Assembly (NCBI GenBank): GCA_023630585.1
Contig: CM042551.1
Location: forward strand, 3,695,001 to 3,759,000
Length of the DNA stretch: 64,000 nt
Reading direction: 5' to 3'
Source of the DNA: Cranoglanis bouderius
Taxonomy: Eukaryota > Chordata > Actinopteri > Siluriformes > Cranoglanididae
Under the pieces are notes generated by a model, which had not been told where the DNA came from, ran no database searches, and worked only from the letters and a program-made list of their open reading frames with translations. A program made the position numbers and the translations under genes. Below, one piece after another: positions 44,925 through 56,603 of the stretch (the stretch's first letter is position 1; each line of letters opens with the position of its first letter).

Positions 44925-45015
44925 AGTTAACGTTAACGTTACCACCCCAAGGTTGATTATTTTCCTATAAAAGCACATCCTGACGTGTTTTATTCCTCTT
45001 ATACTACAGCAGTTT
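44925..45015 (+). repeat. interspersed repeat family R1, 3' fragment
   Basis: GTTGATTATTTTCCTATAAA, AGCACATCCTGACGTG and TTTTATTCCTCTTATACTAC match the right end of other R1 copies. It abuts the SINE that starts at 45031. Confidence 0.6.
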
Positions 45016-45030
45016 CAGAACTCTTAGCAT

Positions 45031-45322
45031 TGGCAGGGTGGCTTAGTGGTTAGCACGTTTGCCTCGCGCCTACGGGGTTGGGGGTTTGATTCCAGCCTCC
45101 CCCTCTGTTGTTCCTCGGAGGTTTCTTCCAGGTACTCTGGTTTTCTCCCCCAGTCCCAAGACATGCTTTGTCGGCTGATTGGTATTTCCAAATTGTCCGT
45201 AGTGTGTGTGTGTGTGTATGTGATTGTGCCCTGTCCAGGGTGTCCCCCGGCTTGTGCCCCGAGTCCCCAGGCTCCCACAAGACCCTGTGTAGGATAAGCG
45301 GTACAGAAAATGGATGGATGGA
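45031..45322 (+). repeat. tRNA-derived SINE, near full length
   Basis: It starts with the A box GTGGCTTAGTGGTTAGCACG near 45039, followed by the B-box-like GGGTTTGATTCC near 45084. The body contains AGACATGCTTTGTCGGCTGA and CAAATTGTCCGTAGTGTG. It ends GGATAAGCGGTACAGAAAAT and a TGGATGGATGG tail. The opposite-strand copy at 929-1248 confirms the boundaries. Confidence 0.8.
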
Positions 45323-46235
45323 ATCACATATGTGACTCAAATCTCTCTGATATACGGTATTTTAAACAATATTTCCTGTTATTTCTGCGATTTCAAAAAC
45401 ACTTTTTGACTTATAGATATATCTCTGCTGTATATAACTATAATTTATATACTCTCAGTCCTTCTGTTTTTCCCTACAACAGAGTGTTTCTCTGGGAGTA
45501 TCAAAAGAAACCCTTAAGAAACCCTTTAATATTACGGAGTGTATAGGTGCACATACAGTACTTTAACACACTCTCAAAAAAATTAGAAAATACTAAACCT
45601 ATATACTAAACCTAGATACTAAGATGGTAGTAAGGTACCAAATTGTCAGGTGTATCTTTTGTACTTTTGGTTTAAAAAAAAAAAAAAAAAAAAAAAACTG
45701 TTGTGGAACATCATTAAGAAACATGCATAGGTACATAGTCAAGGTACATAATTCGTACCTTTCAACAAAAAGAGCTTAAAATGTCAGAGACGTGTCATTC
45801 TGGTGTCATATGGATGTCCAGTAACTGCAGTTTGACACAGAAGTGAACAAAATTAAAATAAATAGTCCATAAAAGTCCATAAAATAATATTGCAGGTTGT
45901 TTGATGAGAGCTGACGTGAAATGAAGCATGCGGATGAAATGGATTTGGATGGAAACTTAATTATGTGACCAAGCTGTATATTATATCTCAGGTAACGGTT
46001 TCCCATAATGCTCGTTTTGTACTTCCTTTGAGCTGCAAAGCTTAGAAGTGCGGTTTTCTCCCATAATGCAGAAGGGGAGAAAAACTGTAAATGCTATGGC
46101 TAAACCCTAAATGTTTGCACCCCTGTGGTTCTACACAACATACTGTACTTCCTTGTTCAGAAGGAGCAGCAGTTTCTGCCCAGTTGTAGATTTGATGGGG
46201 TTCCCTCAAATCTCTGGTTCCCTAGATGACAAGTT

Positions 46236-46432
46236 CCCAACCAAGGTCCTGGAGAACCTGCGCAAACCTGCACATTTGAATGTTTTTTTTTTTTTTTTTT
46301 TTTCCTGCTCTATCATACCAGTCGCAACTCCTGAAGGCCTGTGAATGAGGCGATCAGTTGAATCAGGTGTGTTAGAGCAGGGAAAACGTTCAAATCTGCA
46401 GGACCAGGGGTTCTCCAGGACCAGTGCCCTAG
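46236..46432. mobile_element. small foldback element (MITE-like), about 195 bp
   Basis: The left end, CCAAGGTCCTGGAGAACC with GCACATTTGAATG further in, pairs imperfectly with the right end, CGTTCAAATCTGCAGGACCA with GGGTTCTCCAGGACCAG. A poly(T) run interrupts the left arm. The arms read as an inverted repeat, as in small hAT-type elements common in fish. No target duplication could be defined. Confidence 0.55.
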
Positions 46433-46744
46433 ACCCTTCCTTTCTGATAGCTAAGGTTATCAGGTTTAAGCCCGTTTTACAATCCCATAAGTTGTGTTTT
46501 TGTCCCCATTAAACTGAACTGATCTTATTTTTGCCAGGAAAATTTTATTTGTGTTTGATTTGACCGTGGCTTTTTCTCTTAGGCACAGAAACCTGTATTC
46601 TACCTGGTTGTTACTGGTTGCTGTTGGTGTTCGGGTCATGTAAAGAAGGCCTCAAGCGAGTGTGTGAGTGTGTGTAGCAGTGTTACACATCTCTCAGCTG
46701 CTACGTTCTGCTCCAGCAGCCGGATTTCCCCTGTTCCCAAATTG

Positions 46745-46965
46745 TGTTAGGGCAATACTCAGGCAGAATTTCATTTAGCTCGGAGCTCCGGCCTCAGAGC
46801 AGCCCGCTGCGCTGCGGGTCGGAGAAACACAAAAGCTTGTCATACTTGATCAATTTCCCTTTTCGCAAATGGCCTTTTAGTGGTGATTGGCAACATGCCA
46901 TATATCCGAGTGACATTATGTTTCCATTGATTGAAACGTGGAGGCCACAAAAATCGTGCTGCTCA
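46745..46965. promoter_or_regulatory. candidate conserved non-coding element
   Basis: Unique-looking, repeat-free block including CTTGTCATACTTGATCAATT, CATGCCATATATCCGAGTGA and TGATTGAAACG. It lies between simple repeats and an R1 copy. It is proposed on composition only. Confidence 0.22.
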
Positions 46966-47007
46966 ATTCAGAGAGCGAGAGAGAGAGAGAAAGACAGAGA
47001 GAAAGAC

Positions 47008-47420
47008 TGGATTCTGATCGGTCAGAAGGTGTTGATTAGTTTTCTATAACAGCAGCTCTGACAGTAGTGCAGCTGCAAATCACAGGTTTATATCAATGCG
47101 CTCGTTCCGATACGTTATCATTTCTATAGTAACAACTCATTCACATAAACGGATTAAAAAGCGTGTAATCGTTGATGTGGCGAAGTTTTCTGTAAGGAGA
47201 AGTTTATTTAACTTTTATAGAATGAGTCTCCAGTGTCAGCGCTTTCAAACGAACTTGTCTTGTTGACGTCCCACAGCCTTGGATCGTATTGTAAAATTGT
47301 AATAGTTGGAAAACTTGATGCGGTACTTCAAGAGGCATAAAACATTTCAGGACATGCTGTTATGGGAAAATAATCAACGATGAGGTGGTGTCAACCCGAA
47401 GTGTTTTATTTCTTACATGT
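47008..47420 (+). repeat. interspersed repeat family R1, long copy
   Basis: It starts with GACTGGATTCTGATCGGTCA and TTTTCTATAACAGCAGCTCT and passes through GAGTCTCCAGTGTCAG. It ends near GGACATGCTGTTATGGGAAA and ATAATCAACG, so the terminal block is inverted relative to the copy at 3505-3835. Confidence 0.6.
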
Positions 47421-48061
47421 TACACTGGCTTTATACTAAAACAATAGTTTGAGTGTTCACAAATGCGAACTTTTTTTTTTTTTTTTGTCTTCAAATTGCA
47501 AAATTCCATGTTGCGAAAGCGCAGCCGAATAAACCAATGTTAAAAACAAACCGAATGCAAACAGGGAATAGTGGTGCAGAAATTTGACCATGTTGACATT
47601 TTCTCTGTTTAACAGAGGTAGGATATAAAGCCCTCCTACGCAGCCCATTTCAGCTAATTAGCCATTGTGCTGCTTAATATATTAGGCTAATGTTATTATC
47701 ACAAAAGGTCACGCAGCTGAAATACGATTCGGGTCGATAACGGCAATTAAGACGGTTTGAGAGATCACGCAGTTTGGATCATAGGTTTTCTTGATTTATA
47801 TGAAAGCATGATGTGATTAGATGTGATATTCACACCCAAATATGGCTGTTATATGACTATATGTGCTAGCAGTGTGACGTGAAACATTTTGTGAGTGCGC
47901 TCTAAATGTCTTTTGTTCTGAGAAATTTGCAGGTCATGGTGTTGTTTAACCCTGAACATTCTGTGATGATACCCATGCTATGAAAGATCACACCTTACAT
48001 ACTGATTAATAATTTATGAATCATTTGTCGTAGAGACCACTTTTTATTTATACCACACTGA

Positions 48062-48480
48062 CTTTTGAATCCTTGAATCAGAAGCTGCAATCACAGGTTT
48101 ATAATAGTGCGCTCGTTCTAATGCGTTATCGTTTCTATAGTAACAGCTCATTCATGGATAATAAAAATAAAAAAATAAAAAAACGTTTTTTTTTTTTAAT
48201 TTAACAAAGCAAAACATATAGTTGTTGATATCGCGGCGTTTTCTGTAAGGAGATGTTTGTATAACATTTACGGAAGGAGCCTCCAGTGTCAGTTTCTCAG
48301 TAACACGAGAAGCTCCATGTCAGGAACTAACTTGTCTCACGGACATACCACGTCATTAAATGTAACCATATACGGATAAAAAGTATACGAAGTATCGTTC
48401 TTTAATCGATAAAAATTTTAATAGTTGGCAAATTGCTGTTGTGTAAGTGGAATAAAACAATTTGGGACGTGGTGTTCGAG
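48062..48480 (+). repeat. interspersed repeat family R1, diverged copy
   Basis: Contains AATCACAGGTTTATA, CGTTATCGTTTCTATAGTAA, CAGCTCATTCATG, GAGCCTCCAGTGTCAG and a GGACGTGGTGTTCGAGGAAA block, in the same order as the copy at 47008-47420. Confidence 0.6.
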
Positions 48481-48959
48481 GAAAATAATCCATCTCTGCC
48501 TCACATCGGGCCACATCATACCGCTCCGGTGTGGATTATCTTCAGCACTCCCCCCCCAAGTGTTTTATTTCGTATTTATTCACTGTTTGGTTTTCAAGGT
48601 GGAAGTAAGTTACAATAAATAGAGGTAGGACGTCCATACGTTTTATTATTTAGTTTCATTCTGCAACATGTCCGTCTGATATGAAACACCACGTGCAGTA
48701 TGTATATGAAATGGGGGACTTTTTTTTTATTAACTGTTAAACTCATGTATACGTAAACATGTACACCGTATTAAAGGGAAAGGGAAATGGATTTTAAATG
48801 CGAAGTGGGATAACTATCGGATTATACACCGTGACTAACCGTAAAAGCGTAAAAAAAAAAAAAACGTGACACTGAAACAGAGGAAGAAGCGGAAGTTTCA
48901 GTAAAGCGTCATGAGAGGATGAAGCTCTTGAATCAGAAACACAAAAGCACGCCGTTGAC

Positions 48960-49235
48960 CCCAGGCACTTGTTATTTCCTGCCACCCAATTAACCTGCTG
49001 CTTAAACCCATTTTGTAAGGCTGATGAGCGCCGTGAAGAAATCAGCCTACAAGGAGTGAACGATTTTCGGGAACATCGACAGCCAACAGCGACCGGGTCT
49101 CGCTCGCAGCTGGATTTAATCTCGCCTCCGTCATAGCGATGGGGTTTGAGTAAAAGGCCACCGGGTGCATTTACTTACCGCGCCTCTGGTTAAATGATGC
49201 CTTTCATTTCGCTGGGCTGGAATGAGTGAGGAGGC
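48960..49235. promoter_or_regulatory. candidate conserved non-coding element
   Basis: Repeat-free stretch of even base composition with CCACCCAATTAACCTGCTGC, GCTGGATTTAATCTCGCC and GGTTAAATGATGCC. No open frame and no similarity to the repeats listed here. It is enhancer-like by appearance only. Confidence 0.25.
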
Positions 49236-49555
49236 GGAAGAAGACCGGGACTAACACCATCATCAGTCATGCTCTACAACTCCAGAGAGAGAAAGGCAGA
49301 GCATGAGCTGATAGTTTTTGCGGCGATGCCTGGATACACGAGGACACCCGAGCACGGTTATTCATCACACTCCTCTTGTTTTTTCTTCATTGTTCGCTAT
49401 CAGAAACTGTACCTTTCCTTTTCACTGGGGTGCCACCATTAGAGGAAAACTTTTTGTACCTTTAATATTCATGATTTAAGGTTCATCAGTGAACCATAAT
49501 TAGTTTATAGAGCTTTAAATTTGAACTACGTGCTCCTTTCTAAGTAAAAGATGTA

Positions 49556-50342
49556 CACTGAACAGCCATAACATTAAGACCACCTGAACAATTTTTGCAG
49601 CGTGGCGGGGCGCATTATCCTGCTGAAAGAGGCCACTGCCATTATTGAATGTAACATAACATATCCATACGAATGAAGGTTTCCCAGCAGAACATTACTC
49701 AGAGCGTCACACTGCACCTGGCCGTCCACATGGTGTAAAAGAAAACATGATTCATCAGACCAGGCCACCTTCTTCCATTGCTCTATGGTCCAGTTCTGAT
49801 GTTCACATGCACATTTTAGGTGCTTTCGGCGGTGGACAGGGGTCAGCATGGGCGCTCTGACCGGTCTGCAGCTACGCAGCCCCATACGCAGCAAGCCGTG
49901 ATGCTCCGTGTGTTCTGACTCCTTTCTATCAGAGCCAGCATTAACCTTTTCAGCAATTTGTGCTACAGTAGCTCTTCTGTGGGATCAGACCAGACGGTCC
50001 ATCAGTGAGCCTTAGCAGCCCATGACCCTGTCACTGGTTCACCGGTTGTCCTTCCTTGGACCACTTTTGGTAGGTACTAACCACTGCATACCGGGAACAC
50101 CCCACAAGACCTGCTGTTTTGCTCTGACCCGGTCGTCTAGCCATCACAATTTGGCCCTGGTCAAAGTCACTCAGATCCTCACTCTAGCCCATTTTTCCTG
50201 CTTCCAACGCATCAACTTTGAGAACTGACTGTTCACTTGCTGCCTAATATATCCCACCCCTTGGCAGGTGCTCTTCTAACAAGATAATCATTTCACTATT
50301 CACTTCACCTGTCAGTGGTTTTAATGTTATGGCTGATCGGTG
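49556..50342 (-). pseudogene. Tc1-family element relic with both ends and a large internal deletion
   Basis: Terminal inverted repeats are visible: CACTGAACAGCCATAACATT at the left and AATGTTATGGCTGATCGGTG at the right. The left flank is TA; the right flank is CA, presumably mutated. On the minus strand are pieces of a transposase: the N-terminal region, VHRRKHLKCACEHQNWT, and VAWSDESCFLLHHVDG with the first catalytic Asp. The coding sequence then jumps to the terminal repeat, so the part with the last catalytic residue is lost. At 787 bp it is about half the usual length. Confidence 0.88.
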
Positions 50343-50449
50343 CACACTAAATAGGACTGTAACAGAATATTAACACATTATTCATATTGAATTTATGAAT
50401 GTGTTCTAATCAGATACATATGCAGATATGAATAAGAGACACACTATTC

Positions 50450-50451
<2 letters not shown>

Positions 50452-50484
<33 letters not shown>
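50452..50484. repeat. (GT)n microsatellite
   Basis: Pure GT run. Confidence 0.95.
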
Positions 50485-50487
<3 letters not shown>

Positions 50488-50614
50488 GGTTTAGAAAGTT
50501 TGCCAGAAAGGTTCAGAGGGTGTCTGGTTGAGACTAGAGGTGCGCAGTGTATTTACAGCAATCGTTCGTTCATCCTTAGTAACTGTCTGGTCAGGGTCAC
50601 AGTGGTTTGAATTT

Positions 50615-51255
50615 TTAGGAAGAAAGAAAGAAAGAACAAAGGAATGAATGGAAAATATGAACAGAAAATTTGAAAGCATGAAAGAAAGAACAAAAAAATG
50701 AATAAGCAAAAAAAAAAAAAAAGAATGAAAATTTTTAACCAAAGAATGAATGAAAGAATGAGCAAAAGAAAGAATGAGTGAACGAATGAACGGATGAATG
50801 AAAATATGTACGAAAGAATGAACGAATGTATGAACGAAAAAGATGAACAAAAGAATAAATGAAAGACAGAGCAAAGGAATGAATGAAAAATATGAATGAA
50901 AGAATGACAGAAAGAAAGAAAGAAAGACAGAACCAACGAAAGAACGGATGAAAGAAAGACATAAAGAACTAATGATTGAAAGTAAGCACAAACGAACTAG
51001 CAAACAAAAGATTAAAAGAAAGGAAGAAATGAAAGAAAGAATGAAAGAATGAGCAAAAGAAAGAATGAATTAAAGAAAGAAAAATGAAAGAACAAAAGAA
51101 AGAATGTCAGACAGACCTAATGAATGGAAGAAAGAGCAAAAGAGAAAGAATGAAAGTAAGCACAAAAGAGCTAACAAAAGAATAAAAGAGAGAAAAAAAT
51201 GAAAGAATGAACGAAAGAATGAGCAAAAGAAAGAAAGAAAGAAGGAAAGAGCAAA
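50615..51255. repeat. purine-rich (GAAA/GAAT)n degenerate tetranucleotide tract, 640 bp
   Basis: The plus strand is nearly all A and G, with AAGAAAGAATGA-type words. Its complement gives long Phe/Ser/Leu/His frames on the minus strand that are not real proteins. Such polypurine tracts can form triplex DNA. Confidence 0.92.
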
Positions 51256-51859
51256 ACCATCAAGTGAACGTACAAACCCATCCTTCCTGTTTAGGCCACG
51301 CCCACATCAGGTTTAGATTTAAACACATATGAGTATATGGAGCAGTAAACAGATACAGAGTCATTACATTGCACCTCTGATACTAAAGGTGCAATAAGGT
51401 GAACTCAGGATATGGTACTGGATATGGTACGGTAATGGTACCACTCCAGCGAGAAGGAAGGGTACCGTTTATTACCCTTATCCCTAATTCCTGAGAGTGT
51501 TGTATTGTTTTGAGCATCTGCCTGTAGAATTCGTCCAGCCCTTTCTCATCCCGCAGCTGAGAGATGGAGGGATGAACAGTAAAGTGGCTCCATCAAAGAA
51601 AGCAGCGATTGTGTTGTTCCAGGCCACGGAAGGAGTGCGTTAAAGGAGTGTGTTAAAGGAGTGTATTCTTCAGCTGAAAAAAATGGAAGTCCTCTTGTGT
51701 TGGCCGAGCCTTGTTCATCACCCGTGCTGTTTCTGGGTCAGGGTCACACCGCCCCCGCCTCTGATAAAGCCTTTCCTAAGCTCTTCTTCAGCGCTGGAAG
51801 TTGTTCATTCTTACCAGCTGTGTGAATGTTTACTCTCTGGATTTTTACTGAATTAAGCT

Positions 51860-51934
<75 letters not shown>
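51860..51934. repeat. (GT)n microsatellite
   Basis: About 37 pure GT units, among the longest in the window. Confidence 0.95.
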
Positions 51935-51936
<2 letters not shown>

Positions 51937-52283
51937 GGGATGAGGAAAAATAATTGAGTCTCTCTTTAAAGGTTCAGCACTGATGCACGTTATAATCAGG
52001 CTTTACACAAGCTTATGCATGACTGTTCCTTTAATTGAAAAATATCAACAGTGCCAAATATTTCACGTGAGAAATATCAGTTTCCTTGACGAAATACATG
52101 ACAATTTTACGAATTACTTGAACGATGTAGTACTCAAGTACATACAGACAGAGCAAACATTAGCGGTAGCTACGCTATACATCTGTATCGTGAAGCAGTA
52201 GCACACTTTTTTTTTTTTTTTTTTTTTTGCTGATATTCACATTTCTCGGATGGGTTTCCGTTCACTGAATCTTCTCACTAAAC

Positions 52284-53129
52284 CCCTCCAGGATTTTGCG
52301 ATGATGCGATCGCAGAGATGAACGCAAAATCAAGCGAACGCCGCAGTATCCGGAGGAGCTTGCAGTCGTTCAGGATTACCGCAGATTTTCCGCAGATTTC
52401 GGGCGAAGACGTGTCATGTGACGTCATCGCGACGTGTGTTCAGTCAAAGCCCTCTTCGATTCACGTGCGTCGAACATGAGTACAGCTAAAAGGTCTCGTT
52501 TACCAACAGACATCACTGTGAAAGATTCGATTCAAGTAGTTTTCAGCAAAAAAAAAAAAAAAAAAGCACAAAAGAAACGCAAATTTTGAAAAAAGTCGCG
52601 CAAAATGAAGCAAATCGTGAAAAAACTTGCGTATAATGTAATGGATCGCTCATATTTAGGACACATTCTTTGTTTTTGTTGTTTTTTTAATAGTTGTTCG
52701 GTGGAATTTAGCCCTCGATGCGTCTGCGCTTTAGTCCTTTAGTCAACACCACTGTGCTCGTCATCTTGTATATCGCTAACGTGCCAGTTTTTTTTTTTTT
52801 TGTGATTGATGCTTGATTTGTCAAAATTTGCGATTTTTTGTGCCTTTTTGCAGAAAACTACTTCAACTGGCGAAATTGCAATTGCATGAAATTGTTTTTC
52901 ACAGTGATGTTTGTTGGTAAACGAGACCTTTTAGCTGTACTCATGTTCGACGCACGTGAATCGAAGAGGGCTTTGACTGAAGGCGCGTCGTGACGACGTC
53001 ACATGACACGTCTTCGCCCAAATCTGCGGAAAATCTGCGGTAATTTTGAAAAAATCGCAAGCTCCTCCGGATACTGCGGAGTTTTCATTGATTTTGCGTT
53101 CATTTCTGCGATCTCCAAATCCTGGAGGG
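52284..53129. mobile_element. 846-bp foldback element with arms of about 270-300 bp
   Basis: The left arm starts CCCTCCAGGATTTTGCGATG. The right arm ends with the complementary AATCCTGGAGGG. The arms match over most of 52284-52560 and 52850-53129, including TCAGTCAAAGCCCTCTTCGA and CATGAGTACAGCTAAAAGGT on the left and their complements on the right. The centre is unique and AT-rich. No transposase is present and no clean target duplication was found. This is a non-autonomous DNA transposon of foldback type. Confidence 0.85.
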
Positions 53130-53344
53130 ACTTACTTGCCGGGCCGAGTTCTGTACGGCTGCATTGCATTCTGGGACTTCCGAGTCCTTCTACTGCTTTG
53201 TTGGATTTCTTATAAATATAACGTTAATGAAATGGCTGGAAAAATAGAGAGTGACAAACGAAGCTCTCGCTGATTTATTTTTAGGAGCTAACAGCAAAAC
53301 CTGGCCGTTGTCCCTTATGTCTGAATTTTTTAAATGTCATTGTA

Positions 53345-53520
53345 ACGGAGCTAACAACAACAACGACCCCCTGTGTCATCAACGAACGACACAACCGCTA
53401 ACTTGTTACAGGAATAATTCAAATACAGACCAACCCGCAAATTAGCCCCGGAACAGATCGTCATAAATACAGTATGTGTTCAGTATAAACATGTGTTTCA
53501 GGGTGGAGATTTCCTTTAAA
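53345..53520 (+). repeat. dispersed repeat shared with qtrt1 intron 4
   Basis: ACAGGAATAATTCAAATACA, GCAAATTAG and GTTTCAGGGTGGAGATTTCC parallel a segment at 18605-18755 in the same order. Confidence 0.45.
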
Positions 53521-54939
53521 AGCTACAAGATGTAAGATTTGGGGAGATTTTGCGCTCTCTGGTTAAAAAAAAAAAAAAAAAAAAGGCAGTCGCAAGCATC
53601 TTGCCAAAGAACATTTTGTAACGAGGGTTGTGCTTCGCTCTTCCTCCACCACATGGATAAATCTCATGACTGGGAGTGTCAAGTAATGCACATTCAGAGA
53701 GAATTCGAGACTGCACCCCAATCCGCACGATGCTAGCACTAAATATTATGCCTAAATCGTTGTGACACTAATGGCGTTGTTTGGGATGCAGCCGGAGAAT
53801 CCCCGACTCAAGATTGCCCGGCATTACACTTCATGTTCTGAGAATGAAAATATCTTTATTGTGCACATCACTGTGACTGTCACATATTACATATGATACA
53901 GTATAAGCTCTGGTTAAAGGGGAAAGAAGCGCTTTCTGGTGCATCTCTGGGGCTGTTAGACGCAGCTATCCTGCTAGCTAGCTGAAATATAGTGTAGAGA
54001 ACAAAACTAAAACACCTCATCATTCCAAATGTCCCCCCCCCCCCTTTACCTGATCTGTGATGTCTACGTTTTATTATCTAATCTGTGTATTTTCTTCTCA
54101 GGCCTGTCAAAAGCATTTGGAATGAACCGGATAGTGTTAGCATGCTAGCTAAAACCCGGCTTAGGGAATAAAGAGACACAGATCAGGCTAAAGGCTCGAA
54201 TCACTCACTGTCATTCAATATAATGCAAAAATACTACAAAGCTTACTAACACGTCCTGTTATCGCATGTAAGTGGGTTACGATACAGATTCCACAACGGG
54301 CTGAATTGGCTATCATCTTCCATTCATCAGCTTGAAGCCGAATTAGAGAACAAATAAATAATAGCGGAAATAACGCTAGCAAACTGTCGGTTTACTCAGG
54401 GTTTTCACGTATTACATTTTACGTGATGTTCTCATGAGCGTGAAGCCCACGTTACACCAAAAGCATCTTGGTCTGTGTGCTTCTGTGTGGGACGTGGAGC
54501 ATTTCTACGCTTTCTTGCAGTGGTTTAATATATCTGTGAACATCTGTAAATATCATAAACACGTGCTGTATATGTTCAACTAATCATTACTAAATATTTC
54601 ATAAAAATCTAATAAATCTGATAATTGACAGTCGGTATCTCTGGAACCCCAAGGTTGAGAAACGATGTGTTACAGGATCGGTTCAGGATTCAGCGACTCA
54701 GAGCAGCTCAGGAACTTCACAAAATAACATTTTTTCTCCCCTGAATGAATAATCTTTTTTCTTTTTTTTTTTTTTCCCCTCTTCATATTTTACAGAATGC
54801 GCTGTAGCTTTACGTTGGACTATGGAAAGCTTTGTCATTTTCATGATAGATGATTACACCGGGAAAAAGGAAGTAGGCTATAGAGGATCAAAAACGTTGA
54901 GGCATAGAGAATATATTTCTAATCTCATCGTGCTATCCT

Positions 54940-55190
54940 GAATGTGCCTAGAGATCCCCCACCCGAGCGTGCGTGCCTTTATTATTTATGCCTTTTCTTA
55001 TACCCTCCGCCCTCGTGCACTTCCGCGGTGCATCGTGGGCCGTGGTCCATTCCGCGAATAAGACATTTGTGCTCGTTGATGTCTAATGGGGTTTGTGGAG
55101 AGCACCGCTCATTTAAAGAATAACCGCACACTTGAAAGCTGAGAATAACTTCACCGCCGCGAAGTGACAACTAAATGCACCCTCTGGCTC
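54940..55190. promoter_or_regulatory. candidate conserved non-coding element
   Basis: Repeat-free, moderately GC-rich block with CTTTATTATTTATGCC, TCATTTAAAGAATAACCGC and GTGGTCCATTCCGCG. No exon-like splice sites with a frame were seen. It is proposed on composition only. Confidence 0.22.
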
Positions 55191-56400
55191 TTATCCGCTC
55201 AGATGTTCTTTTTCATCACCTCTGTGCACGCTTCCACCCACATAGGATAGTGCATTTCTAAATCAGACCTTAAGTGTTTTAAAGAGGGTCTAACAGTGAA
55301 TAAATGCTCCCGTTTGAGCGAGACGTAATGTCTGATTATACGCAAGCCACTGACGTATAGAACGATGTCTGATTATCTATAGTCTCCGTCAGCCTGCCAG
55401 AGATATTTCACAGTGAGATCAATTGGACCTATTCATTTAAAAAAAAAAAAAAAAAATTTCTGCTTTGATTACTGCTTTGGTTTCTGCTTTGACTCCCCGT
55501 GAAGATGTGAGACCGGTGTTTTAATTATTTACTAATTATTTATTATTAAGTAGGGGAGCCTTACTGAGACTAGTGTCTTATAAAAAAACTAAACTCATAA
55601 TGGGAACAAGATATAGAAATGGGAAATAAAATGATAATAAGTAACAGAATCTATTAAGATCGAACAAAGTGTAAAAGTAAATGAAAGGAATAAAAGTAAG
55701 CACAGCCTACAGATGCTGGTTTAAATAAAACATATATGTGAATTAAAAAAAAAATACATTAAATAATTAATTAATTAAATAGATAAATCTTACGACTGAT
55801 CAAAGTAATAAAAACAAGATTTCATCTTAAATAAACAAGTTAAAAATATTTGAATATTACTAAATGGCAACTGGAAAGTTTTTATATCTCATATTAAAAA
55901 AAAAAAAAAAAAAAAGCAGCCAGTGACAAACTAATAAAACAAACACATGCAACCAGAGATCATTCTCACATGCAGCTGCTTCAGTATACTGAAGATTTAA
56001 AAACAGGGTTAACAATATGCTGATGAATAAATCAGTTTTAACTTTTAACTATGAAGTTTAACTATAAGGTATTCTGTTATTTCGTACCAAAATAAAAACA
56101 ACAACAACAACAACAAAAAACCCACACACAAAACTAAATGTGTCAAATTCTACATTTTTGAATCTCGACAACTTGGCAACTGGGTAATGAAACAAACTCC
56201 ACATTGTATTATTAAATTATATCATTCACTAGCTTCCTGTCCTGCAAGAAAAAAAGACGAAGCTAAAACTCTTAGTATCATTTCTGTATTTTAGTAAAGA
56301 GCATAAAAACGATAGTATTTTCCTCAGTAATGTATTACACTCAAAAAATATCTGAAGTTCTGAAGTTCTTGTCTCTTGCTCTGAAGAAATCCAGAACTGA

Positions 56401-56402
<2 letters not shown>

Positions 56403-56457
<55 letters not shown>
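56403..56457. repeat. (CA)n microsatellite
   Basis: Pure CA run. Confidence 0.95.
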
Positions 56458-56460
<3 letters not shown>

Positions 56461-56554
56461 TTTCCATCTTACGACCCGGGTGGAACAAACCTGGGCAATT
56501 ATGGGTGTGTTCCTGGTGTGACGTGTTTCTGGAGAGTAAGCAGCAGTTCAGTGA

Positions 56555-56603
56555 CCAGCTAACCTCCACCAGCTAACCTCCACCAGCTAACCTCCACCAG
56601 CTA
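56555..56603. repeat. 14-bp minisatellite, unit AGCTAACCTCCACC
   Basis: Three exact tandem units and a partial fourth. Confidence 0.9.

Noticed and set aside
45031..45110. tRNA gene
   Set aside because: A and B boxes are present but degenerate, no cloverleaf or anticodon stem could be formed, and it continues into a SINE body and tail.
50491..51003. 170-residue Phe/Ser/His-rich minus-strand frame that looks like a membrane protein
   Set aside because: Complement of the (GAAA/GAAT)n tract; low complexity explains its length.
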